A stretch of DNA of 64,000 nt from Herbaspirillum sp. (GTDB lineage Bacteria; Pseudomonadota; Gammaproteobacteria; Burkholderiales; Burkholderiaceae_D). Made by a program: the position numbers and the translations under genes. Each line of letters begins with the position of its first letter. The first letter of the stretch is position 1. The DNA lies in contig NZ_JAGIBI010000001.1 in the NCBI RefSeq assembly GCF_017744395.1, positions 682,001 to 746,000 on the forward strand, in the 5' to 3' direction. Under the pieces are notes generated by a model that saw only the letters and a program-made list of their open reading frames with translations, did no database searches and was not told the DNA's origin. Positions 28,052 to 36,162 of this stretch are shown here, one piece after another.

Positions 28052-28360
28052 ATGCTGCTGCGTGACATCGCCCATTCCCGTGCCGGCGACAAAGGCGACA
28101 TTTCCAACATCTCGGTGATCGCCTATCGCCAGGAAGACTATGCCCTGCTTGAGCGCGAGCTTACGGCCGAGCGCGTGCGGCGGCATTTCGCCGGTGTCGT
28201 GCACGGTGAAGTGGTGCGCCATGCGCTGCCGCATCTGGGCGCGCTCAACTTCGTCATGCACAAGGCGCTGGGCGGCGGCGTGACCCGCTCGCTGGCCCTG
28301 GATGCGCATGGCAAATCGCTTTCGGGAGCGATGCTTGATTTGCGTCTGGATGAAAAATAA
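28052..28360 (+). CDS. AtuA C-terminal-like small protein (ferredoxin-like fold domain)
   Basis: Small cytosolic protein of 102 residues starting MLLRDIAHSRAGDKGDISNISVIAY. The AHSRAGDKGD motif is characteristic of the C-terminal domain that follows AtuA in fused homologues. It begins one base after the upstream AtuA stop, with GAGGAGAT as ribosome site inside the end of that gene, so the two are translationally coupled and probably form one complex. Function is unknown. The operon seems to end here, though no good terminator hairpin is visible. Confidence 0.85.
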   Translation: MLLRDIAHSRAGDKGDISNISVIAYRQEDYALLERELTAERVRRHFAGVVHGEVVRHALPHLGALNFVMHKALGGGVTRSLALDAHGKSLSGAMLDLRLDEK

Positions 28361-28667
28361 TTTGGATGGCTGGCTGGGTTTCGATAGCCGCAAATAACTG
28401 GCCTTACCGATGGCACCTTCCAACTTAGACAGATTTAGGGAAATTTGGACTCTGTTGCCTGCAGGTAGATAGAAGTTCGGAAGAGGCACTCCAGCTGCCG
28501 CGGGCTATAATTTCCCAAAGGGAAATTTTCCATCACCATCCCTCATTCCCGCCACATGCAACTGCGGACATTCCGGCTGTCCAAACGGTGCAAGATTTGG
28601 TATCGTCCGCCGGTTATTTTATTTCTCATACCGCATCAGCGCCCTGCTGATCCTTCACTCCCCAGTT
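28361..28667 (+). promoter_or_regulatory. Intergenic region upstream of purT, with TATAAT overlapped by a palindrome
   Basis: This 307-base gap contains a perfect TATAAT at 28506-28511. It is overlapped by the exact palindrome AATTTCCC-AAA-GGGAAATT (28509-28527), which would cover the start of transcription like a repressor operator. No -35 consensus stands 17 bases upstream. The purT start is about 150 bases away, so the transcript would have a long leader ending in a small hairpin (ATCAGC/GCTGAT) just before the start codon. No purine riboswitch was recognised. Confidence 0.45.
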
Positions 28668-29879
28668 ATGAAAAAACCAATCCGACTCGGCACCCCGCTT
28701 TCCCCATCGGCTACCAAAGTCATGCTGCTCGGCTCCGGCGAGCTCGGCAAGGAAGTCATCATCGCGCTGCAGCGCCTGGGCGTGGAAGTGATCGCCGTGG
28801 ACCGCTATGAGAACGCCCCCGGCCACCAGGTCGCGCACCGCGCCCATGTGATCAACATGACCGACGGCGCCGCGCTGGCCGCGCTGATCGAAAAGGAACA
28901 GCCGGATCTGGTGGTGCCGGAAATCGAGGCGATCGCCACCGAGACCCTGGTCAAGCTGGAAGAAGCCGGCAAGGCGCGCGTCATCCCGACCGCCCGCGCC
29001 GCCTGGCTGACCATGAACCGCGAAGGCATCCGCCGCCTGGCCGGCGAGACCCTGGGCCTGGCCACCTCCCCCTACCGCTTCGCCGACAGCCTGGAAGAAC
29101 TTCAGGCAGCAGTGCAGCAGATCGGCTTCCCGTGCGTGATCAAGCCGGTGATGTCCTCCTCCGGCAAGGGCCAGTCCAAGATCGACGGTCCCGATGAAGT
29201 CAAGGCCGCCTGGGACTACGCCGCCGCCGGCGGCCGCGTCGATGCCGGCCGCGTGATCGTGGAAGGCTTCATCGACTTCGATTATGAAATCACCCTGCTG
29301 ACCGTGCGCTCGCTCAACGAAAACGGCGACACCGTCACCAGCTTCTGCGACCCGATCGGCCACCTGCAGGTCAAGGGCGACTACGTCGAATCCTGGCAGC
29401 CGCATCCGATGCCGCCGGCGGCGCTGGACAAGGCCCGCGACATCGCCCGCAAAGTCACCGAAAACCTCGGCGGGCTGGGCCTGTTCGGCGTGGAACTGTT
29501 CGTCAAGGGCGACATGGTGTGGTTCTCCGAAGTCAGCCCGCGCCCGCACGACACCGGCATGGTCACCATGGTCAGCCAGGTGCAGAGCGAATTCGAACTG
29601 CACGCCAAGGCCATCCTCGGCCTGCCGGTCAATACCGCGCTGCGCTCGCCGGGCGCTTCCGCCGTGATCTACGGCCAGCACGAGGCACGCGGCATCGCCT
29701 TCGAGGGCGTAGCCGAGGCCCTGCGCATCCCTGGGGCCGACATCCGCCTGTTCGGCAAGCCGGAATCCTTCCAGCGCCGCCGCATGGGCGTGGCGCTGGC
29801 CTCCGGCGAAAACATCGAATCGGCCCGCATCCGCGCCAAGCAGGCGGCGGCCAAGGTCAAGCCGGTGATTCCTGAGTAA
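28668..29879 (+). CDS. purT: Formate-dependent phosphoribosylglycinamide formyltransferase (PurT)
   Basis: ATP-grasp enzyme that makes formyl-GAR from GAR, formate and ATP, an alternative to folate-dependent PurN in purine synthesis. The 403-residue product has an N-terminal PurK-like domain ([31 protein letters not shown]), the ATP-grasp core ([17 protein letters not shown] and [17 protein letters not shown]) and the metal-binding [13 protein letters not shown] segment. Length and motifs match the family throughout. It stands alone with a strong terminator and is one of four purine genes in the window, though not in an operon with the others. Confidence 0.97.
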   Translation: MKKPIRLGTPLSPSATKVMLLGSGELGKEVIIALQRLGVEVIAVDRYENAPGHQVAHRAHVINMTDGAALAALIEKEQPDLVVPEIEAIATETLVKLEEAGKARVIPTARAAWLTMNREGIRRLAGETLGLATSPYRFADSLEELQAAVQQIGFPCVIKPVMSSSGKGQSKIDGPDEVKAAWDYAAAGGRVDAGRVIVEGFIDFDYEITLLTVRSLNENGDTVTSFCDPIGHLQVKGDYVESWQPHPMPPAALDKARDIARKVTENLGGLGLFGVELFVKGDMVWFSEVSPRPHDTGMVTMVSQVQSEFELHAKAILGLPVNTALRSPGASAVIYGQHEARGIAFEGVAEALRIPGADIRLFGKPESFQRRRMGVALASGENIESARIRAKQAAAKVKPVIPE

Positions 29880-29906
29880 GCACGCTTCACAGGCAATGCC
29901 CGAAGC

Positions 29907-29940
29907 CGGGCTCCGATGCAAGTCGGGGCCCGTTTTTTTT
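29907..29940 (+). terminator. Rho-independent terminator after purT
   Basis: A 10-bp stem with one wobble pair (CGGGCTCCGA at 29907-29916 with TCGGGGCCCG at 29923-29932) is followed by eight consecutive T bases. Confidence 0.92.
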
Positions 29941-29962
29941 GGGGAACAGGTTCTTACATTGC

Positions 29963-30298
29963 TCAGGCCGGGATGAGCATCAGGTGTCCGACACCTGAAC
30001 TGGAAGCATGGACGCGAATTTCAATGTCGTAACCCAGACGGGTCAGGCAATCCATTAGCTTGCGTTCGGAGAAATTCGAAAATTCCCCATGCAGGAGCGC
30101 TGACACCTTGGGTTGCGTCAGGCCCATGCGTTGCGCGGCTTCCGCCTGGGTCAATCCCTGCTTGCGGATTGCCTTGGCGATCTCGATGGTCAATCCGGAC
30201 TTGATCTTGAGCTTGTCGGCATCAGGCAACGCCAGATCGGCAAATACGTTGCCCGAACTGGATTCGACCTCGATGCCTTCAATGACGCGCTTCTTCAT
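29963..30298 (-). CDS. XRE-family antitoxin (HigA-like)
   Basis: Antitoxin-type DNA-binding protein of 111 residues with a Cro/C1 helix-turn-helix (IRKQGLTQAEAAQRMGLTQPKVSALLHG). Proteins of this sort usually bind and neutralise a RelE/HigB-like toxin and repress the operon. The ATG at 30298 is preceded seven bases upstream by AGGAG, so the protein can be translated on its own. Because of a frameshift in the upstream toxin, the antitoxin frame is now also continuous with the toxin N-terminus. The original toxin stop lies at 30281-30279, so the ancestral genes overlapped by 20 bases. The antitoxin itself looks intact. Confidence 0.82.
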   Translation of the reverse strand: MKKRVIEGIEVESSSGNVFADLALPDADKLKIKSGLTIEIAKAIRKQGLTQAEAAQRMGLTQPKVSALLHGEFSNFSERKLMDCLTRLGYDIEIRVHASSSGVGHLMLIPA

Positions 30299-30658
30299 TT
30301 CCTGACTCCTGTGCGACGATTGCCGCCACCCGCAACCGTTTTCTGATGATTTCCATGTCCGCTTGCGGTGTGGCGATGCCACGTTTGCTTTCTTCTGGAA
30401 GTCGTGCAGCACGAATACCGCTTCAGCGAAACGCACCGTATAAACGGCGCGGTACGTGCCATCCACATCGTCTTCCACCACTTCCAGCACACCTGCGCCG
30501 CCAAAACCCCTGAGCGCCTTGGCCGCGGCATGTTGTCCGCCGTGCTGGGCAACATCCAGCGCATGCCCGAAGAACTTGCGCACCGGAACCGGCAGCGCCA
30601 ACAGATCCTTTTTACTGCTGCCAAGCCACACAAGTTGGCGTTCCTGATTGCTGGACAT
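30279..30658 (-). pseudogene. HigB/RelE-like toxin gene with a one-base frameshift
   Basis: The reading frame from ATG 30658 gives a normal phage-type HigB start (LVWLGSSKKDLLALP) through VLHDFQKK, then changes to unrelated sequence. Shifting by one base at the AAGAAAGC tract (30394-30387) restores a typical toxin C-terminus, SKRGIATPQADMEIIRKRLR, which ends at a TGA (30281-30279) just inside the antitoxin gene. The simplest reading is a one-base deletion in an A run. The result is a continuous 231-residue frame of truncated toxin, about 30 junk residues and the whole antitoxin. A sequencing error or programmed slip is possible, but the tract is not a canonical slippery heptamer. Confidence 0.78.
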
Positions 30659-30834
30659 GATATACCATTTCAAGGATATTCTTGCCTGTGCCAGACACTA
30701 CTGCGATGCCGCTGCATTGGATATCGATCAATGGGGAATTTGCGGCAGATTTCATAAAATCCGCGCATCAGCCGAATCCGGCCAGCTTCTATGAGACGAC
30801 GGAGGTGGAATCGCGCATCATAAAAACGCCCTAA

Positions 30835-30863
30835 ACAGTTTCCCCCGCAACGGTGGTTATAAT
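30835..30863 (+). promoter_or_regulatory. Likely nadB promoter
   Basis: A perfect TATAAT at 30858-30863 lies 45 bases before the nadB start and is preceded by GGT. The hexamer 17 bases upstream (ACAGTT) is a poor -35. No NadQ or NrtR operator was recognised. Confidence 0.5.
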
Positions 30864-30907
30864 CACTGCCCACCTCCACCACTACAACAGCAGTGTTGCC
30901 CACGATC

Positions 30908-32527
30908 ATGAAGTTCGATGTCGCCATTATCGGCAGCGGTCTGGCCGGTCTCTCCGTTGCGCTCCACCTCGCCGAAAAACACCGGGTCGTCGTCGTTTCC
31001 AAGGGCGAACTGCTCGACGGCGCCAGCAACTGGGCCCAGGGCGGCATCGCCGCCGTGCTCGATTCCGGCGACAGCCACGGCCAGCACATCGCCGATACCC
31101 TGGTGGCCGGCGCCGGCCTGTGCGACGAGGGCGCCACGCGCTTCATCGTCGAGCACGGCCGCGAAGCCATCGAATGGCTGATAGAGCAAGGCGTGCCCTT
31201 CACCCGCGACGACAGTGCCGAGCTGGGCTATCACCTGACCCGCGAAGGCGGCCACAGCCAGCGCCGCATCATCCACGCGGCCGACGCCACCGGGCATGCG
31301 GTGCAGGTGACGCTGGAACAGCGCGTGCGCACCCATCCCAACATCACGCTGCTGGAGCACCATTGCGCGATCGACCTGATCCATGCCCGCAAGCTCGATG
31401 CCAAGGCCGAGCCGCGTTGCCTGGGCGTGTACGTGCAAGACACGCGTTCCGAGCGCGTACTCTCCATTGCCGCACGCCACACGGTGCTGGCCACCGGCGG
31501 CGCGGGCAAGGTCTACCTGTACACATCCAATCCGGATTCGGCCACCGGCGACGGCATCGCCATGGCCTGGCGCGCCGGCTGCCGGGTGGCCAACATGGAG
31601 TTCATCCAGTTCCATCCGACCTGCCTGTACCATCCCTACGCCAAATCCTTCCTGATCAGCGAGGCGCTGCGCGGCGAAGGCGCGCTGCTCAAGCTGCCGC
31701 AGTCGGCCGGCGCGGCGGCGGGCATGCGCTTCATGCCGGAGCACGATGAACGCGCCGAACTGGCACCGCGCGACATCGTGGCGCGCGCGATCGACTTCGA
31801 GATGAAAAAGCGCGGCCTGGACCATGTCGACCTCGACATCAGCCACCAGAGCCCCGAATTCATCCGCGAACATTTCCCGACCATCATGGCGCGCTGCCTG
31901 GAGTTCGGCATCGACATCACCAGACAGCCGATCCCGGTGGTGCCGGCCGCGCACTATACCTGCGGCGGCGTGGTCACCGACATGGCCGGCCGCACCGATA
32001 TGCCGGGCCTGTACGCCGTCGGCGAAACCGCCTATACCGGCCTGCACGGCGCCAACCGGCTGGCCAGCAATTCGCTGCTGGAATGCCTGGTGCTGGGCCG
32101 CGCGGCGGCCGGCGATATCGAACGGGAACTGGCGGCCGGCACGCACGATGCCATCGCGGTGCCGCAGTGGGATGAAAGCCGCGTCACCGATGCCGACGAG
32201 GAAGTGGTGATCGCCCACAACTGGGACGAGCTGCGCCGCTTCATGTGGAACTACGTTAGTATCGTGCGCACCGACAAGCGCCTGGAGCGCGCCCAGCATC
32301 GCATCCGCCTGCTCAAGGAAGAAATCGACGAGTACTACGCCAACTTCCGCATCACGCGCGATTTGCTGGAACTGCGCAACCTGGTCGACGTGGCCCAGCT
32401 GATCGTGGCCAGCGCCCTCACCCGCAAGGAAAGCCGCGGTCTGCATTTCAGCCAGGACTACCCGCGCACGCTGCCGCGCGCCACACCCACCATCCTGCCC
32501 GGCCACGACGGCAAAAGCGCCGGCTGA
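30908..32527 (+). CDS. nadB: L-aspartate oxidase
   Basis: First enzyme of de novo NAD synthesis. It oxidises L-aspartate to iminoaspartate with FAD, and the product goes to quinolinate synthase. The 539-residue product has the FAD motif [13 protein letters not shown], the [10 protein letters not shown] segment, [26 protein letters not shown] and the conserved [10 protein letters not shown] with the catalytic region, followed by the C-terminal helical domain ([20 protein letters not shown]). The Met at 30908 is the family start; a GTG five codons earlier is less likely. Its partners nadA and nadC are about 5-7 kb downstream on the other strand instead of being in one operon. Confidence 0.96.
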   Translation: MKFDVAIIGSGLAGLSVALHLAEKHRVVVVSKGELLDGASNWAQGGIAAVLDSGDSHGQHIADTLVAGAGLCDEGATRFIVEHGREAIEWLIEQGVPFTRDDSAELGYHLTREGGHSQRRIIHAADATGHAVQVTLEQRVRTHPNITLLEHHCAIDLIHARKLDAKAEPRCLGVYVQDTRSERVLSIAARHTVLATGGAGKVYLYTSNPDSATGDGIAMAWRAGCRVANMEFIQFHPTCLYHPYAKSFLISEALRGEGALLKLPQSAGAAAGMRFMPEHDERAELAPRDIVARAIDFEMKKRGLDHVDLDISHQSPEFIREHFPTIMARCLEFGIDITRQPIPVVPAAHYTCGGVVTDMAGRTDMPGLYAVGETAYTGLHGANRLASNSLLECLVLGRAAAGDIERELAAGTHDAIAVPQWDESRVTDADEEVVIAHNWDELRRFMWNYVSIVRTDKRLERAQHRIRLLKEEIDEYYANFRITRDLLELRNLVDVAQLIVASALTRKESRGLHFSQDYPRTLPRATPTILPGHDGKSAG

Positions 32528-32620
32528 CGCCCTGCAACATGGATTCCCCTTGCCATGCGGCGGGGCCGGCGGCTAGCATTTCCCTCAGGAGCCTGGCCGT
32601 CCGGCTCCGGGGAGATCATC

Positions 32621-32899
32621 ATGAGCATCACCCGCATCAATACCTTCCGCGCGCGTGAACACCACGCCGCCGACCTGAAGGACTTCCTGACGGGTATCCT
32701 GCCCGAGATCCGCGCCTCGGCCGGCTGCCAGTCCTGCGAATTGCTGCAGGACCATGCCGATCCGTCGCGTATCGTGATCGTCGAGATCTGGGACAGCATT
32801 GAAGCCCATCGCGAATCGCTGTCCCATGTGTCGCCGGAAAGCATACGCCAGGCCAAGCAATTCCTGGCCGAAGCGCCCAGCGGGGCTTACTACTCCTGA
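32621..32899 (+). CDS. Antibiotic-biosynthesis-monooxygenase (ABM) domain protein
   Basis: Small 92-residue protein of the dimeric alpha/beta ABM fold, related to YgiN-type quinol monooxygenases and heme-degrading monooxygenases. The sequence runs RINTFRAREHHAADLKDFLTGILPEIRASAGCQSCELL, then IVIVEIWDSIEAHRESLSH, the usual pattern of strand, helix, Gly-Cys turn and ExW. GGGGAG stands eight bases before the ATG. It is a single gene between nadB and the patatin-like gene. The substrate is unknown; such proteins may handle quinols or reactive carbonyls. Confidence 0.78.
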   Translation: MSITRINTFRAREHHAADLKDFLTGILPEIRASAGCQSCELLQDHADPSRIVIVEIWDSIEAHRESLSHVSPESIRQAKQFLAEAPSGAYYS

Positions 32900-32991
32900 T
32901 TTTCCGGCGCCGCTTTTCTCTCTTCCCGATTGCCGCTCCGGCCTTGCGCTGGTGTAATATCCGCCATCGATTTCATTGCGGAACGCCTGCC

Positions 32992-35307
32992 GTGCAACGG
33001 TCTTTCTCTGCCTTCCTGCGCCATCGCCTGCGCCTCTCTCCTATCCCGATTGCCGCCGTACTGGCCATGGCGATAAGCCTTTCCCTTCCGGCGCGCGCCG
33101 AGGAATCCATCGCATCGCCGACGACAGCCAATACAAAGCGTCCCCGCGTGTGCCTGGTACTCTCCGGCGGCGGCGCGCGCGGCTATGCTCACCTGGGCGT
33201 ACTGCAATACCTGGAAAAGCTGCACGTGCCGGTCGACTGCATCGCCGGCACCAGCATGGGCGCGCTGATCGGCGGCCTGTACGCCAGCGGGCTGTCGGCC
33301 GACGAGCTGGAGCGCCGCCTGGCCACCACCAATCTCTCCGACATCGCCTTCGACCGCAACGACCGCGCGCACCTGCCGCAATCGCAGCGCGAGGACGAAT
33401 TCCAATACCCGATCTCGATTTCGGCCGGCTACGACGACGGCAAGCTCAAGCTCGCGCCCGGCCTGGTCCAGGGCAACAACCTGCTGACGCTGCTGCAGAA
33501 CTGGACCGCGCAATTACCGGCCAATATCGATTTCGCCAGGCTGCCGATCCCGTTCCGCGCGGTGGCGACCGACCTCAGCGACGGCGCCAAGGTCGAGATG
33601 AAGGAAGGCTCGCTGCCGCGCGCCATGCGCGCCAGCATGGCGGTGCCGGGGCTGTTCGCGCCGTTTCGCGTGGGGCAGCGCATCCTGGTCGATGGCGGCC
33701 TGGTCAGCAACCTGCCGGTGCAGACGGCGCGCGAGATGGGCGCCGACGTGATCATCGCGGTCAACATCGCCACGCCGCTGCAGGATGCGGCGCAACTGCA
33801 ATCGCCCACCGCGGTGGCGCAGCAGATGGTGGGCATCCTGATCCAGCAGAACGTGCAGGCGCAAAAGGCATTGCTGGGCCGGGGCGACATCCTGATCGAG
33901 CCGCAGTTGGGCAACATCTCCCTGACCGATTTCGCGCGCGGAAAGGACGGCATCAACGCCGGCTGGGATGCCGCGCAGCAGCAGAGCCTGCGCCTGACCG
34001 GGCTGTCGCTGCCCCCGTCGCAATGGCAAGCCTATCTTGCCGAACGCGCGCACGACGGCAGCGCGCTGGCCAAAGGCACGCGCATCGACGCCATCGAGGT
34101 GCACAGCGGCAAGCGCATCCCCGCCAGCTACGTGCGCAGCAAGCTGGCGGTAAAGGAAGGCGACCTCTACGACGGCGCCGAACTCAACCGCCAGTTGTCG
34201 GCGCTGTCGACCAATGGCGATTTCAACGGCGTGACGCAGGAAATCGTCACGCGCGACGGCCGCAACGTGCTGGTGGTCGACGCCGAAGAGAAATCCTGGG
34301 GGCCGCAATACCTGCTGTTCGGCCTGGGCCTGTCCAACAGCTTCAACGGCCGCGGCAGCTACAACCTGCAGATCGGCCACCGCTATCCCTGGATCAACGC
34401 CAGCGGGCTCGAATGGCGCAACGACCTGGTGCTGGGCAATACGCGCCTGAGCCTGCAAAGCGAATTGCGCCAGCCGATCTGGGGCAACACCGGGGCCTAT
34501 ATCGCCCCCTACCTGGAGCTCAGCCGCCGCAATCTGGACCTGTATCCCGACGGCAGCGATGTGAAGGCATCGCCGGTCAACGAATATCGCATCGACACCG
34601 CCCTGGTCGGTGTCGACCTGGGATTGCCGCTGGCGCGCCTGGGCGAGGTGCGGCTGGGCGTGAACTACCGTCACCAGCGCTACTCGCCCAACTACGACTA
34701 TCCGCTTCCCGACGGCCAGGGCTTTCCCAGCGGCAGCGACAGCCAGCCGACGGCCCGCATGCGCGTGACCATCGACCAGCTCGACGACGTGCTGTTCCCG
34801 CGCAAGGGCTACTACGCCTATGCCGAGCTCAACCACGGTTTGGGCGGCAACGATACGCGCTATTCGGACATCCAGGCCAAGGGGCTGTGGGCCTTCGGCA
34901 GCGGACTCAACACCATCAACATCGCGCTGGAGGGCGCGCGCAGCTTGTCCTCCAACGACGCCAGCCTGGGCAGCAACGGCATCGGCTTCACGCTGGGCGG
35001 CTTCCAGCGCCTGTCGGCCTACGCGCCTGACCAGTTCTCCGGCAACTATCTGCTCTATGGCCGCCTGACCTGGCTGCGCGACCTCAACCAGTACAGCCTG
35101 GCCGGCCTGCGCAATCCGGTGCTGGGCACCAGCCTGGAAGCGGGCAACGTCTGGCAGAACAAGGAGAATTTCGGCGACGGCCCCTACAAGACCAGCGCCA
35201 GCGTCTTCGTGGGCGGCAGCAGCGCGGTCGGGCCGATCTACTTCGGCGTGGCCGTGGGCCAGCGCGGGGTATGGAACGTGTATATGCAGTTGGGCCGGGT
35301 GTTCTGA
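32992..35307 (+). CDS. Patatin-like phospholipase with C-terminal outer-membrane barrel (PlpD-like, type Vd)
   Basis: Predicted outer-membrane lipase of 771 residues. A signal peptide ends near LPARA. The patatin domain has the oxyanion loop GGGARGYAHLG, the Ser nucleophile in GTSMGAL and the dyad Asp in DGGLVSNLP. A POTRA-like region follows (about residues 360-430), then a beta-barrel of the Omp85/TpsB type ending in the aromatic C-terminus GRVF. This is the layout of PlpD, which may carry the lipase to the cell surface. The GTG at 32992 is preferred because a -10-like TAATAT at 32955 lies downstream of the alternative TTG start at 32944. Neither start has a strong ribosome site. Confidence 0.87.
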   Translation: MQRSFSAFLRHRLRLSPIPIAAVLAMAISLSLPARAEESIASPTTANTKRPRVCLVLSGGGARGYAHLGVLQYLEKLHVPVDCIAGTSMGALIGGLYASGLSADELERRLATTNLSDIAFDRNDRAHLPQSQREDEFQYPISISAGYDDGKLKLAPGLVQGNNLLTLLQNWTAQLPANIDFARLPIPFRAVATDLSDGAKVEMKEGSLPRAMRASMAVPGLFAPFRVGQRILVDGGLVSNLPVQTAREMGADVIIAVNIATPLQDAAQLQSPTAVAQQMVGILIQQNVQAQKALLGRGDILIEPQLGNISLTDFARGKDGINAGWDAAQQQSLRLTGLSLPPSQWQAYLAERAHDGSALAKGTRIDAIEVHSGKRIPASYVRSKLAVKEGDLYDGAELNRQLSALSTNGDFNGVTQEIVTRDGRNVLVVDAEEKSWGPQYLLFGLGLSNSFNGRGSYNLQIGHRYPWINASGLEWRNDLVLGNTRLSLQSELRQPIWGNTGAYIAPYLELSRRNLDLYPDGSDVKASPVNEYRIDTALVGVDLGLPLARLGEVRLGVNYRHQRYSPNYDYPLPDGQGFPSGSDSQPTARMRVTIDQLDDVLFPRKGYYAYAELNHGLGGNDTRYSDIQAKGLWAFGSGLNTINIALEGARSLSSNDASLGSNGIGFTLGGFQRLSAYAPDQFSGNYLLYGRLTWLRDLNQYSLAGLRNPVLGTSLEAGNVWQNKENFGDGPYKTSASVFVGGSSAVGPIYFGVAVGQRGVWNVYMQLGRVF

Positions 35308-35325
35308 TCCGGCCCTGCCTGCGTC

Positions 35326-36162
35326 TCAGTCTTGCGGCGCAGGCTCTCCGGCGGCCCCGCGTTCGCGCCGGCGCGGACGGAACTCCTGCGGCGGGAAGCC
35401 GAAGAATTCCAGGATGCTGTTGGCCACCTGGTCGCGGTCGTTGTCCACGCAAATCATGTGGTAGCTGTTTTCCAGCACCACCACGCGCGCATCGGCGATC
35501 TGCTCCTTGAGGAAATCGGCCGAGCGCAGGCTGGTCAATTCATCTTCCCTCGCATGCACTACCAGCGTGGGTGCCTTGATGTTGCGGGCGCGGCCCATGG
35601 CCCAGGCGCGCAGGCGGTCGACCTGCCGCACGCAGCTCAGCGGCACCCAGCGGTAATGGAAATTGTCGCCGCGCTCGAACTTGGCTTTCACCACGGCGCG
35701 CACCAGCGTGTTCTTGATGCCGTAAGGCTCGCCCTCCTCCACCTTCATGCGCGCGGCAACGCCGGGGATGAAATAGAACAGCCGGCGCAGCCCGGCGTAC
35801 CAGGGCGTGGACCAGCCGTCCAGATAGATCGGCGGCGCCAGCGTCACCAGCCGGCCCTGGGCCGCGCCGTGCTGCACGCGCTCGGCCAGCGCCAGCGCCA
35901 CCAGCGCGCCCATGCACATGCCCATGATATGGAGCTGGCCGTATTGCGGCTGCAGCTCGCGGTATTGCTCCACCACGGCATCGATCCATTGCTCGGCGCG
36001 CACGCCTATCAGATCCTCCGGCACGGTGCCGTGCCCGGCCAGGGTAATGGCGTGCGTTTCCACCCCTGCCTTCTTCAGGATCTTCTGCAGCGAACCCAGA
36101 TCGTACTGGGTGCCGCCCAGCCCATGGATGAGCAAGGCGCCGACAGAGCCGGGGCCGCTCAT
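35326..36162 (-). CDS. Alpha/beta hydrolase with a cysteine at the nucleophile position
   Basis: Hydrolase of 278 residues resembling Est30/monoglyceride-lipase carboxylesterases: oxyanion HGLGG near the N-terminus, the nucleophile elbow, acid residue in VVHAREDELTS and catalytic His in LENSYHMICVDNDRDQV. The elbow reads GMCMG instead of G-x-S-x-G, so the nucleophile would be Cys, as in dienelactone hydrolases and PHA synthases. The gene starts inside the stop of the MASE1 gene (TGATG overlap at 36164-36160), so the two are translated together. Substrate unknown; weak ester activity or a thioesterase-type role are both possible. Confidence 0.82.
   Translation of the reverse strand: MSGPGSVGALLIHGLGGTQYDLGSLQKILKKAGVETHAITLAGHGTVPEDLIGVRAEQWIDAVVEQYRELQPQYGQLHIMGMCMGALVALALAERVQHGAAQGRLVTLAPPIYLDGWSTPWYAGLRRLFYFIPGVAARMKVEEGEPYGIKNTLVRAVVKAKFERGDNFHYRWVPLSCVRQVDRLRAWAMGRARNIKAPTLVVHAREDELTSLRSADFLKEQIADARVVVLENSYHMICVDNDRDQVANSILEFFGFPPQEFRPRRRERGAAGEPAPQD

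Noticed and set aside
30381..30400. Programmed -1 frameshift in the toxin gene
   Set aside because: The tract AAGAAAGC is not a canonical slippery heptamer and no stimulatory stem or upstream ribosome-binding-like site is evident. A simple deletion is more likely.
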